Assembly: GCA_001599815.1 (NCBI GenBank)
Contig: BCIA01000005.1
Coordinates: 2,273,088 to 2,337,087, forward strand
Origin: Furcasterigmium furcatum
Lineage: Eukaryota > Ascomycota > Sordariomycetes > Glomerellales > Plectosphaerellaceae
Direction: 5' to 3'
DNA length: 64,000 bases
The notes beneath the pieces are model-generated. The model saw only the letters and a program-made list of their open reading frames with translations. It did no database searches and was not told where the DNA came from. A program made the translations under genes and the position numbers. Shown one piece after another: positions 10,314 through 20,794 of this stretch (within the stretch, counting starts at the first letter, position 1; each line of letters begins with the position of its first letter).

Positions 10314-11256
10314 TGGCAGAGTGCCTGCCTGCCTAACTTGTGTCGTGATTATTCTGCATAGCTGGGGGTTCCCAGGGAGTTATCTGTTTCACCGGCGGGA
10401 GTGTATCTGGATACCAAGCACATAGAGAGATACTGGGTTCCCAGACATGATGACGGGGGTTGTATGATATATGCTGCACGCCAGCGGTAATGAGAATGGT
10501 GTTCCTGACGCGGATTATCCCTCTGAGCTGTTAACCCGATGTTGTGATGTGCAGGCCGCTCGCCATAGTGAATCACTGCCAGGCCAACCGCCAACGGCCT
10601 GTACCTCAGGCTCCCACCACCACAGCAACCCTTATAGCCCCTGAGTTCTGCAGCACCTACTATATGGGGTCCGGCGCCGGTGGCCAAGGGGTAAATCTCA
10701 GATTAGTAGCCCAACTGAGCTCTTCACGGCGCGGGACCGGGGCGGGTTCGACTCCCGCACTGGTCGCCGCCCTCCTCGTCGCAAGACAACTTGTGCTCGA
10801 GGGCGGTGACCTTTTGCATTTCTGGGCAGTGGGATGGATGATCCCTAAATTTTTCCTTTTCTCGTCTTCATTTTTGTCAATATGCAGCTTCTTGGTGGGT
10901 GAAGATGCAGCCTTCTCCTTGATTCAGGGGCTGCCGAGAAGTCTACCGAATCTTTTCAGATGGAGCTGCGTATCACCGAGGTAGGACATCGCATAAGATT
11001 TCATCCTAGAAGCTCCGCTATACGAGGGGAGGATTGCTCTCTGGGTAACCAGAATTCCAAGTCTCTGATAGTTGATCTATGCTGTCTCTTACTGTTTGCG
11101 CGAGCCCTCTGGGCCGGTGTTCTCCTGGCAGAATCTGTCCGCCGCAAACCAAGATATGCTACTTTTTTACACAAAACCTGGCAGGCAAATCTTTTACCCC
11201 CAGTCTCTCCGTCTGTTGGCCAGTCTCCCTTTCCAGCGCCTCCTCTGGCGACATCT
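10314..11256. other. Convergent intergenic region with a tRNA-like remnant
   Basis: It lies between the 3' ends of the GT90 gene (+) and Paf1 (-). There is no protein gene. Around 10675-10770 a stretch has a perfect tRNA T-arm (GCGGG-TTCGACT-CCCGC) but no full cloverleaf; see the separate entry. Confidence 0.5.
10678..10769 (+). pseudogene. Possible tRNA remnant (T-arm plus partial D-arm)
   Basis: The string GTGGCCAAGGGGTAA resembles a D-arm. CTCAG/CTGAG could be an anticodon stem, but its loop is too long at about 14 nt. GCGGGTTCGACTCCCGC is a canonical 5-bp T-stem with a T-loop. The acceptor strands pair poorly with the T-arm in register, position 8 T is missing, and no usable anticodon is clear. 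I read it as a decayed or rearranged tRNA gene, or chance. Confidence 0.25.
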
Positions 11257-12719
11257 CTAGTCCTCCTCACCCTCGGCGTCCATGTCTGACTGCGGTGTCC
11301 GTGCGGTGCGCTGGCCGTCCTCCGCGGCGTCCTCGCCCTCGGGCTCGATGTGCGACTGCAGCGGATCGGCCTTGAACCGCGCTGCCACCGCACGCAGCTC
11401 CTCGCTGGGGTCGGTGACGACGATATCGAGCTGATTGACCTCGGCCTCCGCCGGCTGGGATTGGCTGAGGACGCGGAGGATGTTCTTCTCGCGCTGGGGG
11501 CGGATGGTGCTCCGCTGCATGACGGGATAGAAGTAGGCCGCCTTCTGGCGGAGGATGTCCGGGTCGCCTTCGACAGGGCCGTCGGTGTCGTTGAAGGCGA
11601 CGATGAGCTCGTCGGTGTACTTGTCGGCCGCTTCGACCTCGACCTCCTTGATGGTCTCGTAGGCGCGCAGGCGCGTGAACTGGAAGCAAGGACCGAGGTC
11701 CTTGGAGGAGTGGGTGTAGAGTGCTGGGGCATGACGCTCGGGGTTGTCGAGGTCGAACGAGACGCGGAAGCGCTCGCCGACTTGGCCGTCGGCTGGGAGG
11801 AAGTATTGGAAGTCGAGAGGGTTGCTAGGTTTCGGGAAGGTCTCGGGATCGCGGGCGTGTGCCTCGAGTGCTGCTTCGAATGCCTCGTCCTCCTCTGCGG
11901 TCTTGGGGATGGGGCGGAGGATGGCGCTGAGGAGACGCCTGTCGTAGGTGCTCGAGCTTTGGACGGGGTTGGTCTGTAGCTTGACGGTGACGTAGCCGCC
12001 GGCGTCGGGAAATGCGTCGAGATCGGGGAGGAAGGGATAGGACTCGACGACGTGCACACCGGGCTTCTTGGTCGGGTGCGGGACGGATCGGGGATCTTTG
12101 CCATATCGCTGGGCCATCTCGAAGGACTTGTCGATCTTGCGCCGGATGGCGGCCGGGGAGCCTGCCTCTGGCTCTGGGGCGGCGCGCTTCTCGGGGCGCT
12201 TGATCTTGGGCTTGAGGAACGCATTCGATGCGGAGGCCGGGATGCGCTTGGCAGCAACGGAAGAGATGTATTCTGTTCGGCGCAGGAAGGAGACGGACGT
12301 GTCTGTGCCCTTGGGTCTGCCGAGGGTCGAGAGAGGGCGGAGCAATTGCCGATCGTGAGGATGAATATGCGGTTGAGTTGCGGGAGGTTGAATTGCTGCA
12401 TTCACATTAGTGGTCATCCTTTGGGGCCGGCCCTCCCGCGTTACTCACAGCTCTCGTCGCCCTCGAAGATGTTCGGCATGCCCACCAGATCCAAGGGCAT
12501 GCCCAGTTCGGCGTCAGCCTCGATGTTGAGCGGCTGATCGCGGGCGAGTCGCGAAGCAAAGCTAGGGTTTGTGTACTGGCCGCTGGAGAAGCCGGTATTG
12601 GGGATATCGAGCAACTTGGGGGGATTGGGAGGTGGCGGGAGGGCATTAGAGTATCGGATCCTGGCGATGAAATCCTGATGGATCATGCGCTCGCCGTTGC
12701 GAGGCGCCGAGGACGACAT
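11257..12719 (-). CDS. PAF1: RNA polymerase II-associated Paf1 subunit
   Basis: Exon 1 (12719-12449) and exon 2 (12395-11257) encode 469 aa. Exon 1 carries the conserved Paf1 N-terminus: HQDFIARIRYSNALPPPPNP, then a PLNIEADAELGMPLDL segment. Exon 2 continues with RQLLRPLSTLGRPKG and SFLRRTEYISS. The middle has an RFRVSFDLDNPERHAPALY region and the tail is acidic (EGEDAAEDG, DMDAEGEED). The Paf1 complex travels with Pol II and promotes H2B ubiquitination and H3K4/K36 methylation. The intron (53 nt) has a GTGAGT donor and CTAAT branch. An ATG inside the intron makes exon 2 look like a separate gene, but the N-terminal half would then be lost. Confidence 0.92.
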
Positions 12720-13456
12720 TGTGCAGGCGTTTGATTGATCCAAGAAGTCGTTCGATGATGATGCTTGAGATTGGAGTTTGGAAATGTGTTGTACTCGGAG
12801 CCGATGGACAAGAACGCGTTGTCGGGGGTTGGAGGTCGAGGTTGAAAGGGCGAAGGTTAGTTGGGGTGGGAAAAAGTACGCGAGGCTGAAGCTGCCAGTT
12901 GGAGTCGCTGCCACCTCACCTGCCCGCAGTGAGCTCCTTCCACCCCAAACACCCAACACCTCAGTGGACAGCAAACGGGCAGCCACTCGGACATTGCCCA
13001 CCTCCATCCAGACAAACCCTCAATGCACGTGGCCACAGTCTTGATGCACAATGGGAGTGCATTCAGTCATTCATTTACTGTATTTATCTTCTTGCGCGAA
13101 TCCTCTATTAGCTGGTTGGAACCCCCCAGGCCGTGGCTGTTGTTCATCACCGGCCGGCCCATCCGTCATGAATGCTGAATCCATCATTGCCGCGACCCCA
13201 GAGCGCCTGCGAAACAGTCTCGCCTCTTTATTTCGTACACATGCAAATGCGGCCGCCCGGCCTCTGGGGCAGAGGAGGCGAGGCGAGGCATCGGCTCGGC
13301 CTCCCGGTACCGCACCCCTTCTATCTATGCGAAATGGGTGTTGTACATGATAAAACTGGTAGTTCCCTTCTCGCACGGCAGGCGTCTCCTCCTTTAGAGC
13401 GCATCGGTGTCCGTGGCGAGTGCGGGCTGTCAGAACCACGTCGAAGGTGCGATGCC
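12720..13456. other. Intergenic region, Paf1 promoter and Rer1 3' UTR
   Basis: Both flanking genes are on the minus strand. No additional coding region or RNA gene could be supported in this 737-bp gap. Confidence 0.5.
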
Positions 13457-14164
13457 CTATGAGCTGTTCTTGGCGTAGTTCTTCTTGCCGACGGTGAAGG
13501 GGACGTATCGGTACTTGATCATGTGCTGAATCTGCTTGCGCACTAGATGGGGAGGGCATGTCGTTAGCTATGCTTCAGACACACTCGGCGGAGGGATGGG
13601 GGAAACTCACTCGTCATGATGAAGAGCATGAGCCAGTACATGACCAGGACGGGCCAGAAGACGGGGACGTCAAAGATCTCGAACCACGAGCACACGAAGC
13701 CGATGACGATGGCGCGGGTGGCCCAGTACCAGAACTTGAACTCGGGAAGGCGGCGGATGAAGGGCTTGAACTCCTCGTCCTGCTTGGTCGGGAGGGTGCC
13801 GGCGCCGCCCCCCTCCATCTCGTCGTCGGCGGCGTCGTTAGACGGGTCGAACTTGGGGGAGAGGAAGGCGAGGAAAAGGTTGAGGAGGTAGATGCCGAGA
13901 GCGTAGGCGACGATGTACCAGCCCTGGGCGATGATGATACGGAGGAAGAAGAGGATGAGGGCGACGCCGGTGCCGATCCATCGGTAGAGGACGAAGGGGG
14001 TCGACTGGTCGAGGAGAGCCTGGTATCTCTGCGGGCGAGGAGGTTAGCTTGAGCTGATGCGCTGCGCGGCGGAAGGGGATCTGATCTGCGCGTACCCTCG
14101 TGATTTTGGATCCTTGCGCGCTGACGGCGGCGAAGGGGGAAGGCTCGGGTTCCATGGTATCCAT
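13457..14164 (-). CDS. RER1: Rer1-family ER retrieval receptor
   Basis: Exons 14164-14096, 14028-13611 and 13542-13457 give 190 aa, the normal size for Rer1. After MDTMEPEPSPF it has the RRYQALLDQSTPFVLYRWI start of the family, several membrane spans (for example ALILFFLRIIIAQGWYIVAY and IGFVCSWFEIFDVPVFWPVL), and the conserved tail MRKQIQHMIKYRYVPFTVGK. Rer1 cycles between cis-Golgi and ER and returns membrane proteins whose transmembrane segments carry retention signals. The loop between spans 2 and 3 is acidic and Gly-rich (DDEMEGGGAG). The second intron interrupts the Met codon in front of RKQIQ. The gene lies divergent from the enoyl-CoA hydratase gene. Confidence 0.94.
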
Positions 14165-14829
14165 CGCGGCGGTGATTTGAGCGAGTCGACGGGGAGTTTC
14201 TTGATGAACCTGTTTGCAGCCGGGTGTCGTCGGGGGGTTGGTAGGGACGAACACAAGAGAGTCCGCGAGGCTGTGGTGTGGATGAGCTTGCGCGGGCGAA
14301 GCAGGACGGGGGGACACGAGAAATGTGGCAGATCGCGACAGCTCTTCTCGATATTGCCTGCAGATTAATTGGATTGGCAACCTCCTAAAATCCAGCCACG
14401 TAAGGGGTGACAAGGGATGGGTCCAACGGCCCGGCCGTGGTTTAGCCGGGTCGAGACCACCGGTTCGGGGCTTAGCCTCCACGTCACATCAATTTGGCAT
14501 GCCAGTCTGTGGCGCTGTGGCCTCGGTGTAGTTTGGGGCCGTCTGTTCACCGAAGAAAGATGGGGTCAGTGACGCAGGTTGTGGAGGTGGATGACTTTAC
14601 CCCGTCTATCCTGGGCTTTGGGCCGATGCTTTCCACCTCGAGCTCCAGAGCTTCGGCATTCAACTTTCTCTCATCTTTGACCTCCAACACCGAGACAGTA
14701 CCCGGTATTTCCTCAATTGACTCTGGGCCTTTTCGGTTGGAAACCAATTTACTTGCTTGTGATATTCTCTTGTACCGTCTGCATCACATACCTCCTGCTC
14801 CAGTTACCGAGCAGCTCCCCAGCTTCGCC
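14165..14829. promoter_or_regulatory. Divergent promoter region RER1 / enoyl-CoA hydratase
   Basis: The 665 bp lie between two oppositely oriented start codons. Pyrimidine-rich tracts precede the hydratase ATG. No gene was identified. Confidence 0.5.
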
Positions 14830-15764
14830 ATGAACTCCCTTCGCTGCATGAGGCCCATCGCCTCTCGCCTCCAGACCCCTACCCTGCCCAGGCTGGCCCG
14901 CGGCTTTGCCAGCCAGCAGTATGAGTACATCCAGGTCTCCCAGCCCAAGCCGGGCGTCGGCCAAGGTAGGCAGCATCATCTATCTCATCACGATGCCGGT
15001 ACAATCACATGCTCACCACACTCACCTCCGTAGTGACCCTCAACCGCCCCAAGGCCCTCAACGCCCTGTGCACCCCGCTGATCAACGAGCTCAACACGGC
15101 GCTCAGGGCCTTCAACGAGGCCGACGACACCTCGGTCATCGTCCTCACGGGGTCCCAGAAGGCCTTCGCCGCGGGCGCCGACATCAAGGAGATGGCGCCG
15201 CTGACCTTCTCCAAGGCGTACACCGAGTCCTTCATCGAGTCGTGGTCCCTCCTGACGACGCAGATCAAGAAGCCCATCATCGCGGCGGTGTCGGGCCACG
15301 CCCTCGGCGGCGGGTGCGAGCTTGCCATGATGTGCGACATGATCTACTGCACCGAGGGCGCCAACTTCGGGCAGCCGGAGATCAAGCTCGGCACGATCCC
15401 CGGCGCGGGCGGCAGCCAGCGGCTCACGCGGGCCATCGGCAAGTCCAAGTCGATGGAGCTCATCCTGACGGGCCGGCCGTTCTCGGGCGTCGAGGCGGAG
15501 CGGTGGGGTGTCGCGGCGCGGGCGTTCCCGACGTACGAGGCGCTGATGGAGGAGACGCTCAAGACGGCCGAGACGATCGCGGGGTACTCGCGCGTGGCGA
15601 TCAACGCGTGCAAGGAGGTGGTGAACAAGAGCCAGGACCTGCCGCTGCGGGACGGCGTCGAGTTCGAGAGGCGGGTGTTCCACAGCCTGTTCGGCAGCAA
15701 TGACCAGAAGATCGGCATGAAGGCGTTTGCCGAGAAGAAGAAGGCTGAGTGGACGCACTCTTAA
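14830..15764 (+). CDS. Mitochondrial enoyl-CoA hydratase (crotonase family)
   Basis: Exons 14830-14965 and 15034-15764 encode 288 aa. Residues 1-28 are Arg/Ser-rich with no acid (MNSLRCMRPIASRLQTPTLP), a mitochondrial targeting signal. The crotonase fold follows: TLNRPKALNAL, then FAAGADIKEM for the oxyanion-hole region, GHALGGGCELAMMCD with catalytic Glu, and FGQPEIKLGTIPGAGG with the second Glu. The C-terminus is FAEKKKAEWTHS. It resembles ECHS1 and should hydrate short-chain trans-2-enoyl-CoA in mitochondrial beta-oxidation and branched amino-acid breakdown. The splice junction yields GVGQ-VTLNRP, a little shorter than in many homologues, so the 3' side of intron 1 is the least certain point. 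Confidence 0.92.
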
Positions 15765-16568
15765 ACGATGAGTCGGTTGGTTTGAGGAAGCGGGATGTCT
15801 CTGGGATACTACTATGAGGTTAGCAGTTCGAGACATGGGCCGTGGAAGCGTTGCACAACTTCCGAGAGACACTGGGAGTGTCTCCGGCCTCGGTTAGGAT
15901 ACGTAGAAAGGAGGCGACTGGATGATTAGAGGCGGTGGTGGCACTTGCAGCCTCATCCCGAGTAGGTATCAAAATGCAACGCCAGTACCGGTGTCGTTGG
16001 CAGCCTCGGTTTCTGGTTGCCCTCCAGGTTTGTCCAGTTTGTCCCTGACGCCTAATATTAGAGAACTGCTAGGAGTAAGCCGAGTGATCCTCAGCCCCAA
16101 CATTGGATGTACTTGTACGAAGAGCGGCAGTGCTGCATTTGTTCGTACATATCGGGCATTTGCTAAAAATGTATGGCAATGATGAGTTGTACAAGGAAAA
16201 CCGAGCAACTTGAATACCTACTTGAGAACAGGGGTCAGCTTCAACCCAACCCCTGAAATGGCCAGTGAAAAGCGCCCAGCACACGGCCCAAGGTGGGGCT
16301 AGGGGGCCTGCAGACCGCTGGCACCGCACCTCAGAGGCCTAAGAAAAGCTGCGCCTAGCCTATACCAAGCCCCGCCACCAGCGCATTTCAGGTCATCTTC
16401 ACCACCTTTCCAAGCGGAGGTCGGTTGGCCGCCCGCAGCTGGCGGCTGCAACTTGAAGTGCAAACTTGCCGACAGCTCTGCAACTTTCGCTTCCCCTCAC
16501 ACATGCAACTTCCTGTCGCTACTAGTATACAACTTGCTTTCTCGTCGCTGCTTGTCCCGGTATCATGA
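15765..16568. other. Intergenic region
   Basis: About 0.8 kb lies between the hydratase and the RING/SH3 gene, both on the plus strand. Small open frames show no family features. The last 200 bp are likely the promoter and leader of the downstream gene. Confidence 0.5.
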
Positions 16569-19500
16569 ATGGATTCCTCAAAAGCCACGCTGGACCTGGA
16601 AAAGGAGCTGACGTGCTCTGTGAGTCTCTTGATGCCCCTCCTCCTCCGCCCCCTCTCCTTCTGCATCTGCCTCTCCTCGGGCTGGGCCGTCGGGAGATGC
16701 GCTCTTGCGACACGCACAAAGGCTCCCGCATGCGTCGCGACGGTGGAAACAGAGCTAACATACCGTTCTCCCTCCCTCATAGATTTGCACTGAGCTCCTC
16801 TACCAACCCCTCACCCTCCTCGACTGCCTCCACACCTACTGCGGCTCATGCCTCAAGGACTGGTTCACCTTCCAGGAGATCCAGGCCGAGAACGCACCGA
16901 ACCGCCCCGCGGACGGGATAGTCACCTTCACGTGCCCGGCATGCCGCGCCCCCGTGCGGGATACGAGGCACAATGCCACCGTCGCGACCCTGCTGGACAT
17001 GTATGTCACGGCCAACCCGGACAAAGACAGGACAGATGTCGAGAAGGAGGAGCTCGCGACCAAGTACAAGCGGGGTGACCAGGTCGTACCGAAGCACCAG
17101 GGGCCCGAGCCCACACCGGAGGCGAGGCGGCTCGAGCAGGAGGACAGGAGACTCATCGAGGAAGTGCGGGAGATGAGCCTGCAAGAGGCGGGCGTCGAGT
17201 CGTCCCAGGGGCCGAGGTACAGGAGGAGAACGCGGGAAGCTCGGTCTGCTGAGCGCCGCAGTACGAGGGGGAGCCGCGATCCGAGCCAGGATAGCGCTCA
17301 CAGTCATAGGGTGGACGACAGCAGGAGACACCAGCAGCGGGATGATACACGGCAGGGCTCGAGTCATCTACACCCGGAGTCGAGGGGCGAGAGGAGACGA
17401 GTGCAGAGTGACACCCGGCGGCGGGAAGATGCCGTCAACGAGATGCGCCGGCGGCAGGTCGAGCACCAGTCTTCGTTGCGGTCGCTCATCAGCTCTGGAG
17501 ATATCAACGAGCGGGACATCGACCGCGAGATCGAGGAGTTTGCGAGGCAGATCCAGGAGGAGGGCTTGCTGGACGGGCTTGACCTGGACAACATCGACCT
17601 CAGCAACAACGACGAGCTGAGCCGCAAGATCACCGAGGCGTACAGGAGGAGGCAGAGGGAGAAGATGGAGCGCACGAGGGCCGAGGCGAGGCGGAACATC
17701 TCGCGGCAATCCTCCGAGCCGACACAGTCAACGACGACCGAGCCTACACCGGCAGCGGCGCCTGCGCCGGCTCCTCAGCAAGCGGCACCGGCCACCGCAG
17801 ATACGAGACGGCCCGGGAGCAGGCAGCGGCCGCATTCTCGCTCGGCGAGCGCTACGGGATATGGAGACGACAGGAGTCGACCGCCACCAGTGATGATCGC
17901 TGCTCACCTCGACGCTAGGGAGCGCAGACGAAGGAGGAACTCGAGCAGCGGCCGCAGCTCGACAACGCCAGTTCCCGACAGTACGCCAACAGAAGGCAGA
18001 CCCGCGGCACGGTCTCAGACGGATCTCACGATTCGCACCCAGAGCACCGAGCCTCCTGCTGGGCCCCGAGCGGCCATGAGCGAGAATCGCAGCGCGAGCA
18101 CCCCGACGGTGCCGATTGCCACGCAGTCACCCACGACGTCCATCCGCGAACAGTCCTTCGCGAGTCGAGTGACGGACTCCCCTAGTCTGGTTTCCGCCTC
18201 CTTCGCGTCACCACCAGCATCCAACGCCATGCACCGACCGAACCGCCCAGCAGACCTGAGTGTGATCGGTCAGACCGCTTCTCTAACCGGAAGCCAGAAC
18301 TCGCCAGGTCTGCAGCCACAATCACGGTCTCGGCCTCAGCTGTACCCAGAGCCATACATCACATGCTCATCCTGCCAAAAGGCGCACATCGAGTACGAAC
18401 TGCACTACAACTGCAGCATCTGCGCCGGCGGAAACTGGAACCTGTGCCTCCACTGCTACCGCGCCGGCAAGGGCTGTCAGCACTGGTTCGGGTTCGGCTA
18501 CGACGCCTTCAAGAAGTGGGAAGCGCTCGTCCAGGCCGGCCACAAGGACCTCGCGCGCCCGCACATGCTCAAGGCGAACCGCTACCTCCCGCCGAAAATC
18601 ACCCCCGGCGGCGCCGAGGGCAGGCGGACACTCACAACCGATGACCCCGCGAAGCGCCTCCAGACCGGCAGCTTCTGCAGCCGCTGTCTCTCCTGGGCAA
18701 ACGAGTGCTACTGGCGCTGCGACTCGTGCAACCGCGGCGAATGGGGCTTCTGCAACGACTGCGTCAACCAGGGCAACTCGTGCACGCACCCCCTGTTGCC
18801 CCTGACGTACCAGGCGCCGGCGTCGCACACGCCGCCCCCGAGCCCGAGGTCCCCGCAGCCGCCGCACGCGGCCACGCTCCTCAACGGCCCGAACGTCAGC
18901 CCGGTCGGGCCGTTCAGGCCGCTCACCTTCCGCACGAGGTGCGACGTGTGCCAGGACCCGATCCCGCCGGCGCAGAACAGGCTGCACTGCTTCAGCTGCA
19001 CGAGCTCCATCGAGCCGGATACGAAGCCCGGGGACTACGACATCTGCACGTCCTGTTACGCCGCGATGATCTCGCGCGGGCAGATCTCCGTCGAGAACGG
19101 GTCCGCCGGCTGGCGGCGGTGTCCGCAGAACGGACACCGGATGGTGATTGTGGGCTTCCGCGAGGGGCAGGGCGGGCAGTACAGGCACGTGGTGTCGGAT
19201 CTCGTCGGGGGACGCAAGATGAAGATGGAGCTCGTGATGGGGGCTCAGCAGAACCAGGGGCTGCAGAAGTGGTCGTGGTGCGAGGGGGAGAGGAAGCTGG
19301 TGAGGGTTGTGACGAGGGACGTGACGGCGACGGCGCCGAAGACCGTGGGCGAGGGAGAGGGGGCGGTCGTGTCGGCAGAGGGCTTCCCGCCGGAGGGAGG
19401 CGTTGGGATGGCGGCCGAGGCGAAGTGGACGTGGTTCCCGACGGCAGACGACGAGCTCATGTTTCCCAAAGGGGCGGAGATGAGGGAGATCGAGGATCTG

Positions 19501-19581
19501 AACGGGGAGTGGTTCCACGGCGTGTACATGGGGGCAGAGGGGATGCTGCCATCGGCGTATGTGAGGATGGTAGATGTCTGA
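16569..19581 (+). CDS. RING finger, ZZ-like zinc fingers and SH3 domain protein
   Basis: Exon 1 (16569-16619) and exon 2 (16783-19581) encode 949 aa. Residues 16-72 form a C3HC4-type RING beginning CSICTELLYQPLTLLDC and closing CPACR, split by a 163-nt intron after its first cysteine. A charged coiled-coil-like region (~120-240) and a long Ser/Pro/Thr-rich disordered stretch follow. Three Cys-rich ZZ-like modules occupy about 545-590, 640-680 and 710-775. Residues ~897-948 form an SH3 domain (WTWFPTADDEL...GEWFHGVYM...GMLPSAYV). The RING implies E3 ubiquitin ligase activity, the SH3 implies binding of Pro-rich partners, and the ZZ modules may bind ubiquitin-like or histone/N-degron ligands. 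Substrates are unknown. The order of domains is unusual and I know no named orthologue. Confidence 0.85.
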
Positions 19582-19778
19582 CGAGGTATGAGGATGATGA
19601 ATGATGATGATTTGGATGATAGGCAAGTGATTGATTGCTGGCTTGATTGGAAAGGTACAGGAGTGATGCCTGAAGAGCAAAGTTCTCGGCATTCAAAAAG
19701 CTTTCTCGAGACCCTTCTGTCACTCGCTCACAAGTTCCCGCCCTCGCCATACCACTGAATCATCTCTTGAGACATCGA

Positions 19779-20246
19779 TCACGAGGTCTTCGCCCGCTCA
19801 AACGCCTTTCCCACAAGCTTCACCATACCATCAGTGCTCTTGCTGTCCACAAACTCAAACACGCTGCGTATCTTCTCGCCACTCGCATCCATAGTGAGCA
19901 CGAACATGTACTCCCCGTGAAACGACCATGCCTCATCTCCATCATCTTGCTTGAGTCGTGGGTGGAAGTTCGCCTCGCTGGTCGCCCAGACAGTGACCTG
20001 CCTCGCTTCCTCGTTCGGCCAGGTCTGCTTCATGCGTGTCGGGAAGCTCGAGAGCACCCCCTTCAGGGACGCGAAGCGGGCAATTGTCCCGGCGCGGTCA
20101 GGCCCTTCACCGAAGCCGGCGGACTGTGGAGCGAAGATGTGCTTGTACTCGTCGGCCAGGACTGAGGAAAGTAGTGCCGGATCGAGGGTTGAGATTGCCT
20201 CGAAGTAGGTTGCGGCGGTCTTGAGGAGGTGGGAAGAAGGAGACAT
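19779..20246 (-). CDS. SnoaL/NTF2-like small protein
   Basis: A single exon of 155 aa runs from ATG at 20246 to TGA at 19779; an in-frame ATG at 20315 would add 23 residues but is less convincing. The sequence has the layout of an NTF2-like alpha+beta cone: N-terminal helix AATYFEAISTLDPALLSSVL, then HIFAPQSAG, a helix with FASLKGVLSSFP, and beta strands VTVWATSEANF, EYMFVLTMDASGEKI and SVFEFVDSK. Fungal members of this group are often annotated SnoaL-like and occur beside secondary-metabolism and housekeeping genes alike; most have no proven reaction. It converges with the RING/SH3 gene and is divergent from cysteine synthase. Confidence 0.7.
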   Translation of the reverse strand: MSPSSHLLKTAATYFEAISTLDPALLSSVLADEYKHIFAPQSAGFGEGPDRAGTIARFASLKGVLSSFPTRMKQTWPNEEARQVTVWATSEANFHPRLKQDDGDEAWSFHGEYMFVLTMDASGEKIRSVFEFVDSKSTDGMVKLVGKAFERAKTS

Positions 20247-20794
20247 TCTCTCGGATGGTAGGGATCTCAGTTTATTGATGTGCGGTGCAAATATGTAGGA
20301 AGTTGGACAGGACATCGATCACTTGCGGCTGCCCTCCTCTTAAATACACGCGAGGCGGATCATTTTCCGCGGCGTCCAGTGCCTTGAGGGGTTTATCCAG
20401 TGGCTTTCTAAGCATATATGGGCGGTGAAAGCCTCTGAGAAGCCTTTTACCACCAAGTCAATGTGAGGAGTTCAGGGGTAAGGACCTCAGGCATGAAGGT
20501 ATTCACAAGTGCCAGGTCAGCGTCTCATTGGCCGGTTCCTCTCAGGCCCGAGTCGGACCCTGATGACAGGGACTGGATGACGTGATTTTAGCGACCCAGG
20601 TTCGACAGGGGTTTGAGCCGAACCCCACTAAGTTGCGGTAGGAAGAGTGCATTCCCCATTCCTAAGCTCGACCGAGCTTCGGACTTCGACCTCTCTGACC
20701 ATTGACGACCTCTGGGGTGCTGGAGTTCTGGCGCAGCATACGGAGACTTCCATTGACCACTTCCCACGACCTGTACACCTCTAGGACCTGCATC
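20247..20794. promoter_or_regulatory. Divergent region SnoaL-like / cysteine synthase
   Basis: The 548 bp lie between oppositely oriented ATGs. No additional gene is seen. The plus-strand frame is open upstream of 20795, but that stretch looks like leader sequence. Confidence 0.45.

Noticed and set aside
11001..12401. Minus-strand frame of 466 codons overlapping Paf1
   Set aside because: It runs antiparallel in frame to the true Paf1 exon but in a shifted frame, has Ser/Arg/Pro-biased composition, and the Paf1 frame carries clear conserved motifs.
18367..19692. 441-codon minus-strand frame opposite the RING/SH3 gene
   Set aside because: It shows Arg/Ala/His-biased shadow composition with no motif.
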